This document shows, in pieces, positions 1 to 8,088 of a stretch of 60,776 nucleotides of DNA. This stretch comes from Bacteroidota bacterium (lineage in GTDB: Bacteria; Bacteroidota; Bacteroidia; Palsa-965). The first letter of the stretch is position 1, and each line of letters begins with the position of its first letter. Made by a program: the position numbers and the translations under genes. The DNA is taken from the NCBI GenBank assembly GCA_013298545.1, contig JAAFIA010000019.1, positions 1 through 60,776 on the forward strand, read 5' to 3'. The notes beneath the pieces were generated by a model that was given only the letters and a program-made list of their open reading frames with translations, was not told the origin of the DNA and did not search any database.

Positions 1-321
1 AATCGTTCCTGTTAACCCATCAATCTCCATAAGTCGATAATCTGTTGGCGGATCATTGTAAAATTGCCCAACATAATAATATCTCCCACCCGCATAATTA
101 ATCGCCGAATTTACGTTTACAAACAATGCCGCTGTATTAGCAAGCGTTGTTACCGTATTGGTTTGCCCAGAAATTGAATTGGTAGAAATAAATTCCATCG
201 TATTCGGATTTTGCCCGAAACGAAGTCCACACAAAATGTTCGGAGCTTGTGCATTTCCTGCATGAGGAAACAAACTCAATACCAAGAGAAGGAAAAAAGC
301 TTTGAGGCTGGGCAAAAACAT
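1..321 (-). CDS. Secreted protein, N-terminal part only (runs off left edge)
   Basis: An open frame runs from an ATG at 321 to the window edge without a stop, giving 107 residues. It begins with a clear signal peptide (MFLPSLKAFFLLLVLSLF, then HAGNAQ as the likely cleavage region). The mature part contains GLRFGQNPNTMEFIS and a stretch with YYYVGQFYND, the style of phrase found in Bacteroidota secreted proteins built of repeated beta modules. I do not recognise a family, and any sorting domain would lie outside the window. Export is supported by the signal peptide; the function is unknown. A 79-residue frame overlapping the same DNA (137-376) is a shadow and lacks the signal peptide. Confidence 0.75.
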   Translation of the reverse strand, partial: MFLPSLKAFFLLLVLSLFPHAGNAQAPNILCGLRFGQNPNTMEFISTNSISGQTNTVTTLANTAALFVNVNSAINYAGGRYYYVGQFYNDPPTDYRLMEIDGLTGTI

Positions 322-398
322 GAGGGGCAATTTTAATTGGTTTATTACTAAAAAAATAACTATACTTATAAACCAACCAAAACCGTCAAATGTTCTGC

Positions 399-1052
399 TT
401 ACAGCGTTATTTTCACAAAATAATCGCGCTTAAAGTCGATGATTTCGTAGTTCTCAAGCCCTGTATTTTTCATAATGCGTTTCACATCCTCTAAGGTGTA
501 ATAATAGAGTGGACAATTGCGCATTTTGTAGCGAAACTTGCGTTGCATGGCCATCAAGCCTGTATCATGCGGAAAACTCGCATAGATTTCTTTGCGGACA
601 TCTTTCTTCAACTTCTCGAAAACAGCTTCTGGCTTTTCAATGTAATCGAAAAAGCCGGTGAGACAAGCAGCATCGTATTGCTTATCTAATGTTGTTTCCA
701 AATAATCGCCCGTAATTAATTTATATGAGCCAGTATGTTTGATTTTTTTGATCTCTTGTTCAGCAATATTCAACATCCCTTGCGCGAGATCAATCCCTAA
801 AACTTCTTTGCCTTGCAACAAAAACTCCATAATGTATCGGCCTGGACCGCAACCTACATCAAGCACCGATTTGATTTCGTCGCGCTTTGTGTTTTTCAAG
901 GTTTCTTGAAAACGCAAAAACATGGTTTGACGGAATTTTTTATCAACCCATTTTCCAAATGCCGAACGCTGTTCGTTGTGACCATAAATGGAATCGAAGC
1001 CACCTGCATAGCCGTGGAAAAAATCTTTTACTTGTGCTGTTTTTGTGTTCAT
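399..1052 (-). CDS. Class I SAM-dependent methyltransferase
   Basis: The product has 217 residues. Motif I of class I methyltransferases is plain (VLDVGCGPGRY), followed by an acidic residue after strand 2 (VLGIDLAQGML), a motif like ITGDYLE, and a post-motif strand with YDAACLTGFFDYIE. These bind S-adenosylmethionine in this fold. The acceptor cannot be told from sequence; small-molecule O- or C-methylation is as likely as anything. I start at the ATG at 1052, not the longer frame to 1160. The longer frame would run back through a terminator hairpin and a promoter-like element, and its extra 36 residues look non-biological. The gene is probably transcribed alone. Confidence 0.85.
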   Translation of the reverse strand: MNTKTAQVKDFFHGYAGGFDSIYGHNEQRSAFGKWVDKKFRQTMFLRFQETLKNTKRDEIKSVLDVGCGPGRYIMEFLLQGKEVLGIDLAQGMLNIAEQEIKKIKHTGSYKLITGDYLETTLDKQYDAACLTGFFDYIEKPEAVFEKLKKDVRKEIYASFPHDTGLMAMQRKFRYKMRNCPLYYYTLEDVKRIMKNTGLENYEIIDFKRDYFVKITL

Positions 1053-1075
1053 AGTATTGCCTTTTTTAATAAAAA

Positions 1076-1104
1076 CAAAGATACATGAGATTGGTTTACA
1101 CCAA
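1076..1104 (-). promoter_or_regulatory. Bacteroidota-type promoter for the methyltransferase
   Basis: On the minus strand TTG (1104-1102), 18 bases, then TATCTTTG (1083-1076) matches the known TTG-N17-23-TAnnTTTG arrangement. It lies 24 bases upstream of the chosen ATG, which supports that start. Seen as sequence only; activity is inferred. Confidence 0.6.
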
Positions 1105-1111
1105 GACAAAA

Positions 1112-1142
1112 AAAATCTGCTTTCATAACGAAAGCAGATTTT
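1112..1142 (-). terminator. Rho-independent terminator after the OmpA-family gene
   Basis: AAAATCTGCTTTC (1112-1124) and GAAAGCAGATTTT (1130-1142) form a perfect 13-bp stem with a 5-base loop and a run of T on either side. It lies 33 bases past the stop of the OmpA-family gene. Confidence 0.75.
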
Positions 1143-1175
1143 CAAAAAAGCATTTTTCACAAAAAAAGGAGCACT

Positions 1176-2558
1176 TTACAATTTGATAAACTCAACCCTT
1201 CTGTTGTTGGCCTTGCCTGCGGGTGTTGTGTTGGCATCGGATGGCTCGCTCTCCCCTTTTCCATCAGTTTCAATGCGCGATTCATCAATTCCAAAATCGT
1301 TGATTAACGCATTCTTAACAGCAAGCGCACGTTTTTTTGATAATTCTAGATTCGTTTTATCATCGCCATCGCTGTCGGTATGCCCGATGATTTTAACTTT
1401 AACATCTGGATTTTCTTTGAGTACGTTGGCAATGTCTTTGATTGTTCCATACGATTCGGGACGAATCACATCGGAACCAGAAGCGAACAAAATACCACGC
1501 GTAACCAATTTGCCTTCGGTAATGAGTTTGTTGCGCGTATCGGGCGCACCCACAGCAAAACGCAGGTTGGAAAACAAATAATAATCTTCTGGAATGTGCA
1601 TGCCACCAAGCCCAAAAACAATCGAATTGTATTTTACACCTTCTGTAAAAGCGCGGGGCAAATCCCAAATTTTTTCTTCGTTGATATAAACACGCAGCCG
1701 CGTTTTTTGTCGCCATACCGATACATGGACTTTATTGCGACCATTCTTTGTATTGAACTGCGCTACGCCAACCGAATTGTTAAGCATCTGCTCGTAATTT
1801 GCTCGTGAGTAAACCGTAGAATTGCCCGAACTATTTCCGGCATTGGTCGGATGCAAGCCAATTCGTACACCATCTTTCCCATTCGGAAAACGTCCCCAAC
1901 CCGCAAACTCCTTCGCTGCATTGTCGGTATGCGCAAACGTCATAAAAAATTCCGTTGAATAATAGTTGAAATCGTCGCTGCAATACAAATCGTATTCAAA
2001 CGTAAAATTCTCAGGCAAATCGGTAATGAATTCGGGGAGAAAACAGCCTTCTTTCTGAATTTTCAGCCAATGCCCCTGATCGCCGTCAACAGTAACAATT
2101 TCGCCACTGCTATTGGTGTTCCATTTGGCCGGAAAATCGCCCACCGCATCTTGCATGAAATCTTCTTGCGCAATAATTTTTGCCCCCGGAACAAAATCGT
2201 ACTTACTGTACGAAGTCAAGGATCCCGACTTACCAGACCCTGATTTTCCGGCACCTGATTTGCCCGAACCCGATCCTTCCGAACTTTCCTCCGAACCGCC
2301 GTTTGAGCTACTGCCTGACGAAGAATTTCCAGAAGATTTTTTATCCTCTTTCTTTTTATTTTTTCCAGTTGCTGTGCTGTCGATTTTGTTCTCGACTTTA
2401 TCCACGCCTTTGTTGACCGTTTTGTCAACCTTCTGCTCTACCCGATTTTCGAGTGTTTGCTGTGTACGGTCTTTGATGCGATCGCCAAGACCAGATTGTG
2501 CCTGTGCCGTTCCGATACCAAGTATCAAGACCGACGAAATGAGCGTAAGTGTTTTCAT
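1176..2558 (-). CDS. OmpA-family outer membrane/periplasmic protein with Gly-Ser-Lys linker
   Basis: The product has 460 residues. It starts with a signal peptide (MKTLTLISSVLILGIGTAQAQ), then a charged helical segment (about 25-65) and a low-complexity Gly/Ser/Lys region with GKSG-type repeats (about 70-115). A central beta-rich domain (about 120-335) reads like a concanavalin/LamG-type jelly roll (FTFEYDLYCSD, VHVSVWRQKTRLRVYINEEK). The C-terminal 110 residues are an OmpA domain that binds peptidoglycan (ILFASGSDVIRPES, IIGHTDSDGDD, NLELSKKRA, NNRRVEF). It probably anchors to the cell wall while the jelly roll faces a partner. The neighbours give no functional link. Confidence 0.85.
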   Translation of the reverse strand: MKTLTLISSVLILGIGTAQAQSGLGDRIKDRTQQTLENRVEQKVDKTVNKGVDKVENKIDSTATGKNKKKEDKKSSGNSSSGSSSNGGSEESSEGSGSGKSGAGKSGSGKSGSLTSYSKYDFVPGAKIIAQEDFMQDAVGDFPAKWNTNSSGEIVTVDGDQGHWLKIQKEGCFLPEFITDLPENFTFEYDLYCSDDFNYYSTEFFMTFAHTDNAAKEFAGWGRFPNGKDGVRIGLHPTNAGNSSGNSTVYSRANYEQMLNNSVGVAQFNTKNGRNKVHVSVWRQKTRLRVYINEEKIWDLPRAFTEGVKYNSIVFGLGGMHIPEDYYLFSNLRFAVGAPDTRNKLITEGKLVTRGILFASGSDVIRPESYGTIKDIANVLKENPDVKVKIIGHTDSDGDDKTNLELSKKRALAVKNALINDFGIDESRIETDGKGESEPSDANTTPAGKANNRRVEFIKL

Positions 2559-2574
2559 AGCTTTATTCTCTTGT

Positions 2575-2612
2575 CAAAAGTAGGCCAAAGTTTGATAGAA
2601 TCAGCTATCAAA
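2575..2612 (-). promoter_or_regulatory. Promoter -7 box and inverted repeat upstream of the OmpA-family gene
   Basis: On the minus strand TACTTTTG (2582-2575) fits TAnnTTTG. Just upstream is an inverted repeat, TTTGATAG (2591-2598) and CTATCAAA (2605-2612), where the -33 element and a regulator would sit. No well-spaced -33 TTG is seen, so the operator role is a guess. Confidence 0.35.
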
Positions 2613-2655
2613 AAAAAAATCTGTCTGAGCAGAAAAAACTACAAATAGTTGATTA

Positions 2656-4119
2656 TTAGCTATTTGTATTGTTTTTTGTGATAATTATTCCTAAACCTTC
2701 TTCCAACTGATTTAACATCCAACGTACCGGAAGTATTTCGAAGTGTGGTTGATGCTCTTGGTGATATTTTTGAATGTCTTTAGCCAACAAGAGTTTACTT
2801 CTACTTGAATTTTCGACTGTTTGCATATCTGCAAAACGTGAAAACAAACGCGCACAAGCACAAATCGACTCATAACGCACACCAATACTGCGCAAGCTTT
2901 GCTGCAAGTTCAACAATTCGCGGCTCACCATATCGTATTTTTTTTGCTGGTAAAAAATGATCGAAAGCGTTAGGCGCAAATACATGAGGGTATCTTCGCG
3001 TGCATCCACAATATGTTCCTGAATCAATAGTTTGGCCTCTTTTGTCTTATTGCCATAAATCAAACACATGGTTTGCACACAAACCACACGTTCGCGAATT
3101 TCTTTCAGGTTGTATAAAAGTTTATGGTGTTTTTGAATAAAGTTCAATACCTCGGCATACTTATGCAAACGCGTGAGATTAGAAATATAGTTGAGGTAAA
3201 TGGTACACTGGTGATGTAATTCGACAATCACATCAATGCTACCGATTGCCTTTTCATACCATTTATCAGCCTCTTCGTAATCGTATTGCAAAAAGTTTTC
3301 GAGCGCAATTTGAGCATAAAGCATCGCTTGCGTATGCCTTATATTAGCCACACCAGGCTTACATTGCTCAATGTATTGACTGGATTTGAGCAAATACTGC
3401 AACGCATTTTTTCCGCGATTTTCGTGCGCCAAACGCATATTCTCGAGATAGCCCAAATAAGGATCTGTCTCATTCGTAATTTCAAATACGGGCAATGGAA
3501 CTTCCGTCATCACCATAGTCGGATCGCGCTCAAAAACTTGTCGGTTGAGTTGTGTTTGATACAACCGCGCTTCTAAAATTCGATACTGATACAACCGCGT
3601 TGCATCGAGCTGTAATGCTGCAAGTGCTTGGCGAAAACCTTCGATGCCAGCACCCGTAAAATCTCTCCGTCGAATCCGAAATTCAACATCCAACTCACGT
3701 AAACGCAGTATAGAGCGCAAATTACCGTCTGCTTCGCACCGTCTAAATTCAGCGTCCCATTCTTTTTCATACAAACCCCAAGCTTCGCGATCAAGCAAAC
3801 TCGTCATAAATAACCACGAAGCCTCTGCATCATAACGCCTATTCGCTTGGTCAAAGCGTTTGCTGGCCATAAACAATTCGAGTTGTCTATTCAGCAAACG
3901 CAATTCGTTACGCAACAAATAATCCTCTTTTTTAGTCCAGATCTTCCCAAACAATTTCTTGAACAACTTCTCTTGAATATCAATATCTGATTTTGACTTT
4001 TCAGCACTTAAAAAAGAAAACGCTTCGCCTAATTTTTTGTTTTTGGCAAGTTCAAGATGGTGAGCAAATTCTTTCCGTTCTCCAGCGGTTAGTAGTTGAA
4101 TGAGTTGTAGGGTCTTCAT
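2656..4119 (-). CDS. Uncharacterised all-helical (TPR-like) repeat protein
   Basis: The product has 487 residues from the ATG at 4119. No signal peptide or membrane segment is seen, so it is probably cytoplasmic. The sequence is almost entirely helical, with paired helices reminiscent of tetratricopeptide repeats (for example YEEADKWYEKAIGSI). It opens with MKTLQLIQLLTAGERKEF. A second protein at 24412-25947 has the same length class, helical layout and opening (LQSLRALINVMSSEEQATM), and may be a distant paralogue. I cannot name a function. The longer frame to 4245 was rejected because a TACCTTTG box (4134-4127) lies between the two possible starts. Confidence 0.75.
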   Translation of the reverse strand: MKTLQLIQLLTAGERKEFAHHLELAKNKKLGEAFSFLSAEKSKSDIDIQEKLFKKLFGKIWTKKEDYLLRNELRLLNRQLELFMASKRFDQANRRYDAEASWLFMTSLLDREAWGLYEKEWDAEFRRCEADGNLRSILRLRELDVEFRIRRRDFTGAGIEGFRQALAALQLDATRLYQYRILEARLYQTQLNRQVFERDPTMVMTEVPLPVFEITNETDPYLGYLENMRLAHENRGKNALQYLLKSSQYIEQCKPGVANIRHTQAMLYAQIALENFLQYDYEEADKWYEKAIGSIDVIVELHHQCTIYLNYISNLTRLHKYAEVLNFIQKHHKLLYNLKEIRERVVCVQTMCLIYGNKTKEAKLLIQEHIVDAREDTLMYLRLTLSIIFYQQKKYDMVSRELLNLQQSLRSIGVRYESICACARLFSRFADMQTVENSSRSKLLLAKDIQKYHQEHQPHFEILPVRWMLNQLEEGLGIIITKNNTNS

Positions 4120-4126
4120 GCTTCTA

Positions 4127-4212
4127 CAAAGGTACATTCCTCTTTGGATTATTTCATTTTGTGATAATTTTTTTCGCTCAATTAATAATCGTACAGATTG
4201 GGCGTATTTTTG
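4127..4212. promoter_or_regulatory. Divergent promoter region
   Basis: Two TAnnTTTG boxes point away from each other: TACCTTTG on the minus strand (4134-4127), 7 bases before the helical-repeat gene, and TATTTTTG on the plus strand (4205-4212), 14 bases before the MORN-like gene. Neither has a convincing -33 TTG. Confidence 0.4.
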
Positions 4213-4226
4213 TATTTTGCAGCAGT

Positions 4227-4847
4227 ATGAACTACTGGATTTCACTTATGCTGGCTTGTTTCATAACAAGTTTTTTGCAAGCGCAGGATACTACGCAAAC
4301 CATCACGCGCTATAAACAAGGGCAAATCAATGAACAGTATTGGCGTTTACAATCGGGCGAAAAGCACGGTTCATATATCCGTTTTACACGTTACGGAAAC
4401 ACTTACCTGTCGGGTCGATACGATCATGGCAAACCAATTGGTATTTGGGAATTGTATCGCGCCGATTCATCCAAACAACTTGTGCAACGTTTGAATTTTG
4501 ATACACATCAGGAACTTTTCTTAGACACGGCCAATTTCCCCACGCTCTTTTGCGGCCCACGTTTCTTTGGTGGAAACATGATCCAAAACGAATATGTTGC
4601 AAACGCCATTCAAACACAATTTACCGAAGCCGAACGACTTGCCTTGAAAGGGAAAAAAATACTTGTCGCTTTTTCCATCGATCAACAAACGTTAAAACCC
4701 ATTCAGGTAAAAGTAGCCACAGCAGATATTGATGTAGCCACGCAAAAAAAACTCATTGCTATTGTTGAAGCGATGCCTGCTTGGCTTCCCGCACTCCCGC
4801 GCACAGGCGTATGTGTGTGGGAATTTTCGGTTCCGTTTCTTTTCTGA
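4227..4847 (+). CDS. Secreted protein with MORN-like repeats and a TonB-C-like end
   Basis: The product has 206 residues with a signal peptide (MNYWISLMLACFITSFLQAQ). Residues about 25-90 resemble MORN/YwqK-type repeats (GEKHGSYIRFTRYGNTYLSGRY, GKPIGIWELY). The C-terminal third has the order seen in TonB C-terminal-like domains: IQVKVATADIDVATQKKL, an EAMPAWLPA segment and a final aromatic strand. Proteins with MORN-like repeats plus a TonB-C-like domain are common exported proteins of unknown role in Bacteroidota. The ATG at 4227 was chosen because it starts the signal peptide. The stop is 18 bases before RecQ, so the two may be co-transcribed. Confidence 0.7.
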   Translation: MNYWISLMLACFITSFLQAQDTTQTITRYKQGQINEQYWRLQSGEKHGSYIRFTRYGNTYLSGRYDHGKPIGIWELYRADSSKQLVQRLNFDTHQELFLDTANFPTLFCGPRFFGGNMIQNEYVANAIQTQFTEAERLALKGKKILVAFSIDQQTLKPIQVKVATADIDVATQKKLIAIVEAMPAWLPALPRTGVCVWEFSVPFLF

Positions 4848-4865
4848 TTTTTGTTTTCGTCCTTC

Positions 4866-6755
4866 ATGTCTATTCATCAAATCCTTCAGCAGTATTGGGG
4901 TTACAGCACGTTTCGACCGTTGCAGGAATCCATTGTACAGGCTGTTCTCGATGGAAAAGACACGTTGGCCTTATTGCCAACGGGCGGCGGTAAATCAATC
5001 TGTTATCAAGTTCCGGCCATGGCGCAAGAAGGCATTTGCATTGTGGTATCGCCGCTCATTGCCTTAATGCACGATCAAGTTGAGAATTTGAAACGGCGTG
5101 GAATCCCAGCACTCGCCATCACTTCGGCCATGCACCGCCGCGAAATTGATATTGCTTTCGATAATGCTGTTTATGGCAAATTGAAATTTCTGTATGTATC
5201 GCCCGAACGTTTGCAAACCGAAATTGCCCGTGTGCGCATTGCGCGCATGAAGGTAAATTTGATTGCAGTGGACGAAGCGCATTGCATTTCGCAATGGGGA
5301 CATGATTTTCGTCCGCCTTACCGCATGATTGCCGAAATCAGGGAATTGCATCCCAACATTCCCATCATGGCGCTGACCGCAACGGCCACGCCTGAAGTGG
5401 TTACAGACATTATGGAGCAGTTGGAATTTCGGAAACCGCATGTGATCCGCAGTAGTTTTGCGCGTGATAATCTCTTTTACATCATTCGCAAAGAGGCCGA
5501 TAAGCAAGCGGCCATGCTCGACTTGATTCGCAAACGACAAGGTTCTGGAATTGTGTATGTGCGTAGTCGAAGACGAACCGTTGAAATTGCGAATATCTTG
5601 CAACGCTTTGGTATTTCGTCCACATTTTACCATGCGGGTTTGGCTCCGCGCGATCGGCAATTGCGTCAACAACAATGGCTCGACGGGCAGGTGCGCGTGA
5701 TGGTTTCGACGAATGCATTTGGGATGGGAATTGATAAACCGGACGTGCGTTTTGTGGTTCATACCGATTTGCCGGATAGTCCAGAGGCTTATTTTCAGGA
5801 GGCTGGGCGCGGTGGGCGCGATGGCAAAGCGGCGGGCGCGGTTTTGTTTTGGAACGATGCGGATGCGGCGGATTTAAAAATGTACTTGGAGCAAAGTTTT
5901 CCAACATTAGATCAAATCAGAAGTGTTTACCAAGCGTTGACAAATATGTATGCCATTGCGCCGGGGGCGGGAGCCGGACAAACCTATGTTTTTGATATCG
6001 ATCGTTTGGTGCGAACGTATAAATTGGATTCTACCTTGGTGTATAATAGTTTGCGTTTTTTAGAGCGCGAAGGCTATTTTGCATTGAGTGATGCGATTTT
6101 TCAACCTCCGCGTTTGCAGTTTACAACGACCAAAGAAAATTTATATCGCTTTGAAGTAGCAAATCCGAATTACGAGGCGTTTATTAAATTGTTGTTGCGT
6201 TCGTTTCCCGGAATTTTTGAACAGTATGTCAAATTCAATGAAGCGCAATTGGCCAAACGTGCCAATATGGATGTCAAAAAACTGGTCAAACAATTGCTCG
6301 AATTACAGCAGATGGATTTGTTGAGTTATCTGCCGCAAAACGAATTGCCTTTGATGACCTTCATCACGCCGCGCGTTGATGCCAAAACATTATACATCTC
6401 GCCAACGCATTTGGCCGAACGCAAAAAAGCTGCCGAAAAACGTGTGGAAGCCATGCTACAACTTGTAACAAGCGATACACATTGCCGCGAACAAACCTTG
6501 CTGCATTGGTTTGGCGAAACAGACGCAAAAGCTTGTGGACGTTGCGATATATGCAGAGCGGCAATATCCACAACGCCTACACACGATCAACTCGCAGAGA
6601 AAATAGTGCGTTTGATCGAACAACAACCTATTGATCCGGCAAACCTACACCGCGATCTCGAAATAGATAAAGAAGAACTTGTTCCGATTATCCGCTTACT
6701 CATCGAAGCGCAAAAAATAAAATACGATGAGGCCGGTTTTTTAATCCGTGCTTGA
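4866..6755 (+). CDS. recQ: ATP-dependent DNA helicase RecQ
   Basis: The product has 629 residues. It is a superfamily 2 DNA helicase with Walker A TGGGKS (39-44), DEAH box (136-139), the RecQ aromatic-rich loop (ISQWGHDFRP), motif IV-VI regions (FYHAGL, STNAFGMGIDKPDVRFVVH, QEAGRGGRDG) and the zinc-binding cysteines of the RQC region near the C-terminus (CREQ...CGRCDIC). It unwinds DNA 3' to 5' in recombination and fork repair. No HRDC domain is visible. At this length it matches the shorter RecQ form that Bacteroidota carry alongside a long one. The ATG at 4866 is preferred to an upstream TTG at 4851. Confidence 0.95.
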   Translation: MSIHQILQQYWGYSTFRPLQESIVQAVLDGKDTLALLPTGGGKSICYQVPAMAQEGICIVVSPLIALMHDQVENLKRRGIPALAITSAMHRREIDIAFDNAVYGKLKFLYVSPERLQTEIARVRIARMKVNLIAVDEAHCISQWGHDFRPPYRMIAEIRELHPNIPIMALTATATPEVVTDIMEQLEFRKPHVIRSSFARDNLFYIIRKEADKQAAMLDLIRKRQGSGIVYVRSRRRTVEIANILQRFGISSTFYHAGLAPRDRQLRQQQWLDGQVRVMVSTNAFGMGIDKPDVRFVVHTDLPDSPEAYFQEAGRGGRDGKAAGAVLFWNDADAADLKMYLEQSFPTLDQIRSVYQALTNMYAIAPGAGAGQTYVFDIDRLVRTYKLDSTLVYNSLRFLEREGYFALSDAIFQPPRLQFTTTKENLYRFEVANPNYEAFIKLLLRSFPGIFEQYVKFNEAQLAKRANMDVKKLVKQLLELQQMDLLSYLPQNELPLMTFITPRVDAKTLYISPTHLAERKKAAEKRVEAMLQLVTSDTHCREQTLLHWFGETDAKACGRCDICRAAISTTPTHDQLAEKIVRLIEQQPIDPANLHRDLEIDKEELVPIIRLLIEAQKIKYDEAGFLIRA

Positions 6756-6772
6756 TTGTTTATATCCATACT

Positions 6773-7369
6773 ATGAATGCATCGCCGTTTCGTTATTTTA
6801 TGCTGTACAAGCCCTTCGGCATGTTGTCGCAATTTACTTCTGAGGGCACGAAGTTGGGATTAGAAACATTAAACGCATTTCCGAAAAATGTGTATCCACT
6901 CGGGCGGTTGGATGCTGACAGCGAAGGGTTGTTGCTGCTCACAGACGATGGGAAATTGAATCATTTACTACTCAATCCGAAATATGCGCATGAGCGGACG
7001 TATTGTGCGCAGGTGGAAGGAATGGTGAGCGAAGATGCGCTGCGGCAATTGCGCGTGGGCGTATTGCTGAATTTTGACGGCAAACCGTATCAGACCAAAC
7101 CTGCAAAAGCACATATCATGATACCCGAACCTGTTTTTCCAGAACGCAATCCGCCCATTCGATTTCGTGCCCATATTCCTACTTCGTGGATTGAGTTGCA
7201 ATTGATTGAAGGAAAAAACAGGCAAGTACGCAAAATGACTGCTGCCGTCGGATTTCCAACATTGCGTTTAATACGAACAAGCATTAAAGGTTTGCATCTG
7301 GGCGATTTAAAACCAGGCGAAAGCATCGAACTCGAAAAGATTGTTTTCATGCGAAAAATAGGGTTATAG
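6773..7369 (+). CDS. rluE: 23S rRNA pseudouridine synthase, RluE/RsuA type
   Basis: The product has 198 residues. It carries the RsuA/RluE signature GRLDADSEGLLLLTDDG with catalytic Asp47, an N-terminal YFMLYKPFGMLSQF strand and the C-terminal motif EGKNRQVRKMTAAVGFPTLRLIR. It lacks an S4 domain, as RluE does. RluE changes a uridine of 23S rRNA to pseudouridine; the exact site is not shown by sequence. It starts 17 bases after the recQ stop, so the two are probably transcribed together. The ATG at 6773 is preferred to a TTG at 6752 that would overlap recQ. Confidence 0.9.
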   Translation: MNASPFRYFMLYKPFGMLSQFTSEGTKLGLETLNAFPKNVYPLGRLDADSEGLLLLTDDGKLNHLLLNPKYAHERTYCAQVEGMVSEDALRQLRVGVLLNFDGKPYQTKPAKAHIMIPEPVFPERNPPIRFRAHIPTSWIELQLIEGKNRQVRKMTAAVGFPTLRLIRTSIKGLHLGDLKPGESIELEKIVFMRKIGL

Positions 7370-7370
7370 G

Positions 7371-7400
7371 TTTGCTTCGCGAAAGATTTGCTTAGTTTTG
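7371..7400 (+). promoter_or_regulatory. Bacteroidota-type promoter for the YjdJ/YjdI-like pair
   Basis: TTTG (7371-7374), 18 bases, TAGTTTTG (7393-7400) is a full match to the -33/-7 consensus. It lies 21 bases before the ATG at 7422. Confidence 0.6.
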
Positions 7401-7421
7401 AAATACGAAGCATTTTAAACA

Positions 7422-7703
7422 ATGGAAATACAACATACAGACGATTCAAAAAAAGGAATGTTCTTTGTCGAAGATGCCGGAAAAATAATTGCTCAAATGA
7501 CTTATGTGTGGGCAGGTGATACAAAAATAATCATCGACCACACAGAAGTTGACGAACAATTGAAAGGTAAAAATATGGGTAAGCAACTGTTAGAAAAAGC
7601 AGTAGCATTTGCGCGCACTAAAAATTTAAAAATTATGCCGCTTTGCCCTTTTGCCAAAAGTGTCTTTGATAAAGTAACTGCATATCATGATGTCTTATTT
7701 TAA
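7422..7703 (+). CDS. GNAT-fold N-acetyltransferase, YjdJ-like
   Basis: The product has 93 residues, the compact GNAT form (COG2388 type). The acetyl-CoA-binding region reads LKGKNMGKQLLEKAVAFART, equivalent to the (Q/R)xxGxG/A loop and the following helix. ITHTEV-like strand 4 appears as IIIDHTEV, and the end has IMPLCPFAKSVFDK. It is followed 11 bases later by a small iron-sulfur protein. In E. coli the two homologous genes yjdJ and yjdI are also neighbours, which supports the assignment. The substrate is unknown. Confidence 0.8.
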   Translation: MEIQHTDDSKKGMFFVEDAGKIIAQMTYVWAGDTKIIIDHTEVDEQLKGKNMGKQLLEKAVAFARTKNLKIMPLCPFAKSVFDKVTAYHDVLF

Positions 7704-7714
7704 AACAAACAAAC

Positions 7715-7933
7715 ATGGACAAATCCAATATTGTTAAAGAATATACCAACGGCGAAATCACGGTTGTTTGGCAAGCTGGGAAATGCATCCATTCGGCCAA
7801 TTGTGTGCGTCATTTGGCCAATGTCTTTCAACCCAAAACATCGCCTTGGATTAAAATGGAAAATGGAAGTTCGGCAGAAATTCGTGCAACCGTAGAAATG
7901 TGTCCTTCTGGAGCATTAACGCTAAAAAGTTAG
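7715..7933 (+). CDS. Divergent 4Fe-4S mono-cluster protein, YjdI-like
   Basis: The product has 72 residues. Three cysteines sit in the pattern of the Fer4_19 (divergent 4Fe-4S mono-cluster) family: CIHSANC near residues 23-29 and MCPSGAL near 63-68. The short protein with a CIHSxxC...PW...CPSGAL layout is typical of YjdI. It is probably co-transcribed with the preceding acetyltransferase. The cluster type is inferred from the family, and the role is unknown. Confidence 0.8.
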   Translation: MDKSNIVKEYTNGEITVVWQAGKCIHSANCVRHLANVFQPKTSPWIKMENGSSAEIRATVEMCPSGALTLKS

Positions 7934-7998
7934 ACCAGAAGTTAAACGGTTACTTAGGTTCAACATTTTAATCGATAAGCATCAGAAGATTGTAAACG

Positions 7999-8027
7999 TA
8001 TCAAAAATGCGCATGCTATTTTTGATA
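7999..8027 (+). terminator. Inverted repeat, possible terminator after the YjdI-like gene
   Basis: TATCAAAAAT (7999-8008) and ATTTTTGATA (8018-8027) form a 10-bp AT-rich stem around GCGCATGCT. The stem is weak in GC but sits 66 bases past the stop, with T-rich sequence after it. Confidence 0.35.
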
Positions 8028-8088
8028 AATAGGCTTTTATCTTTTTGTTTTTCGTAAATTGCAGATCTATTCACGTAGTAATCAAAAT

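Noticed and set aside
137-376. 79-residue minus-strand frame
   Set aside because: It overlaps the signal-peptide gene at 1-321 in another frame and lacks start and protein-like features.
2113-2583. 156-residue plus-strand frame rich in Pro and Asp
   Set aside because: It is the reverse strand of the Gly/Ser/Lys linker of the OmpA-family gene.
5064-5762. 232-residue minus-strand frame
   Set aside because: It is antisense to recQ, which has intact catalytic motifs.
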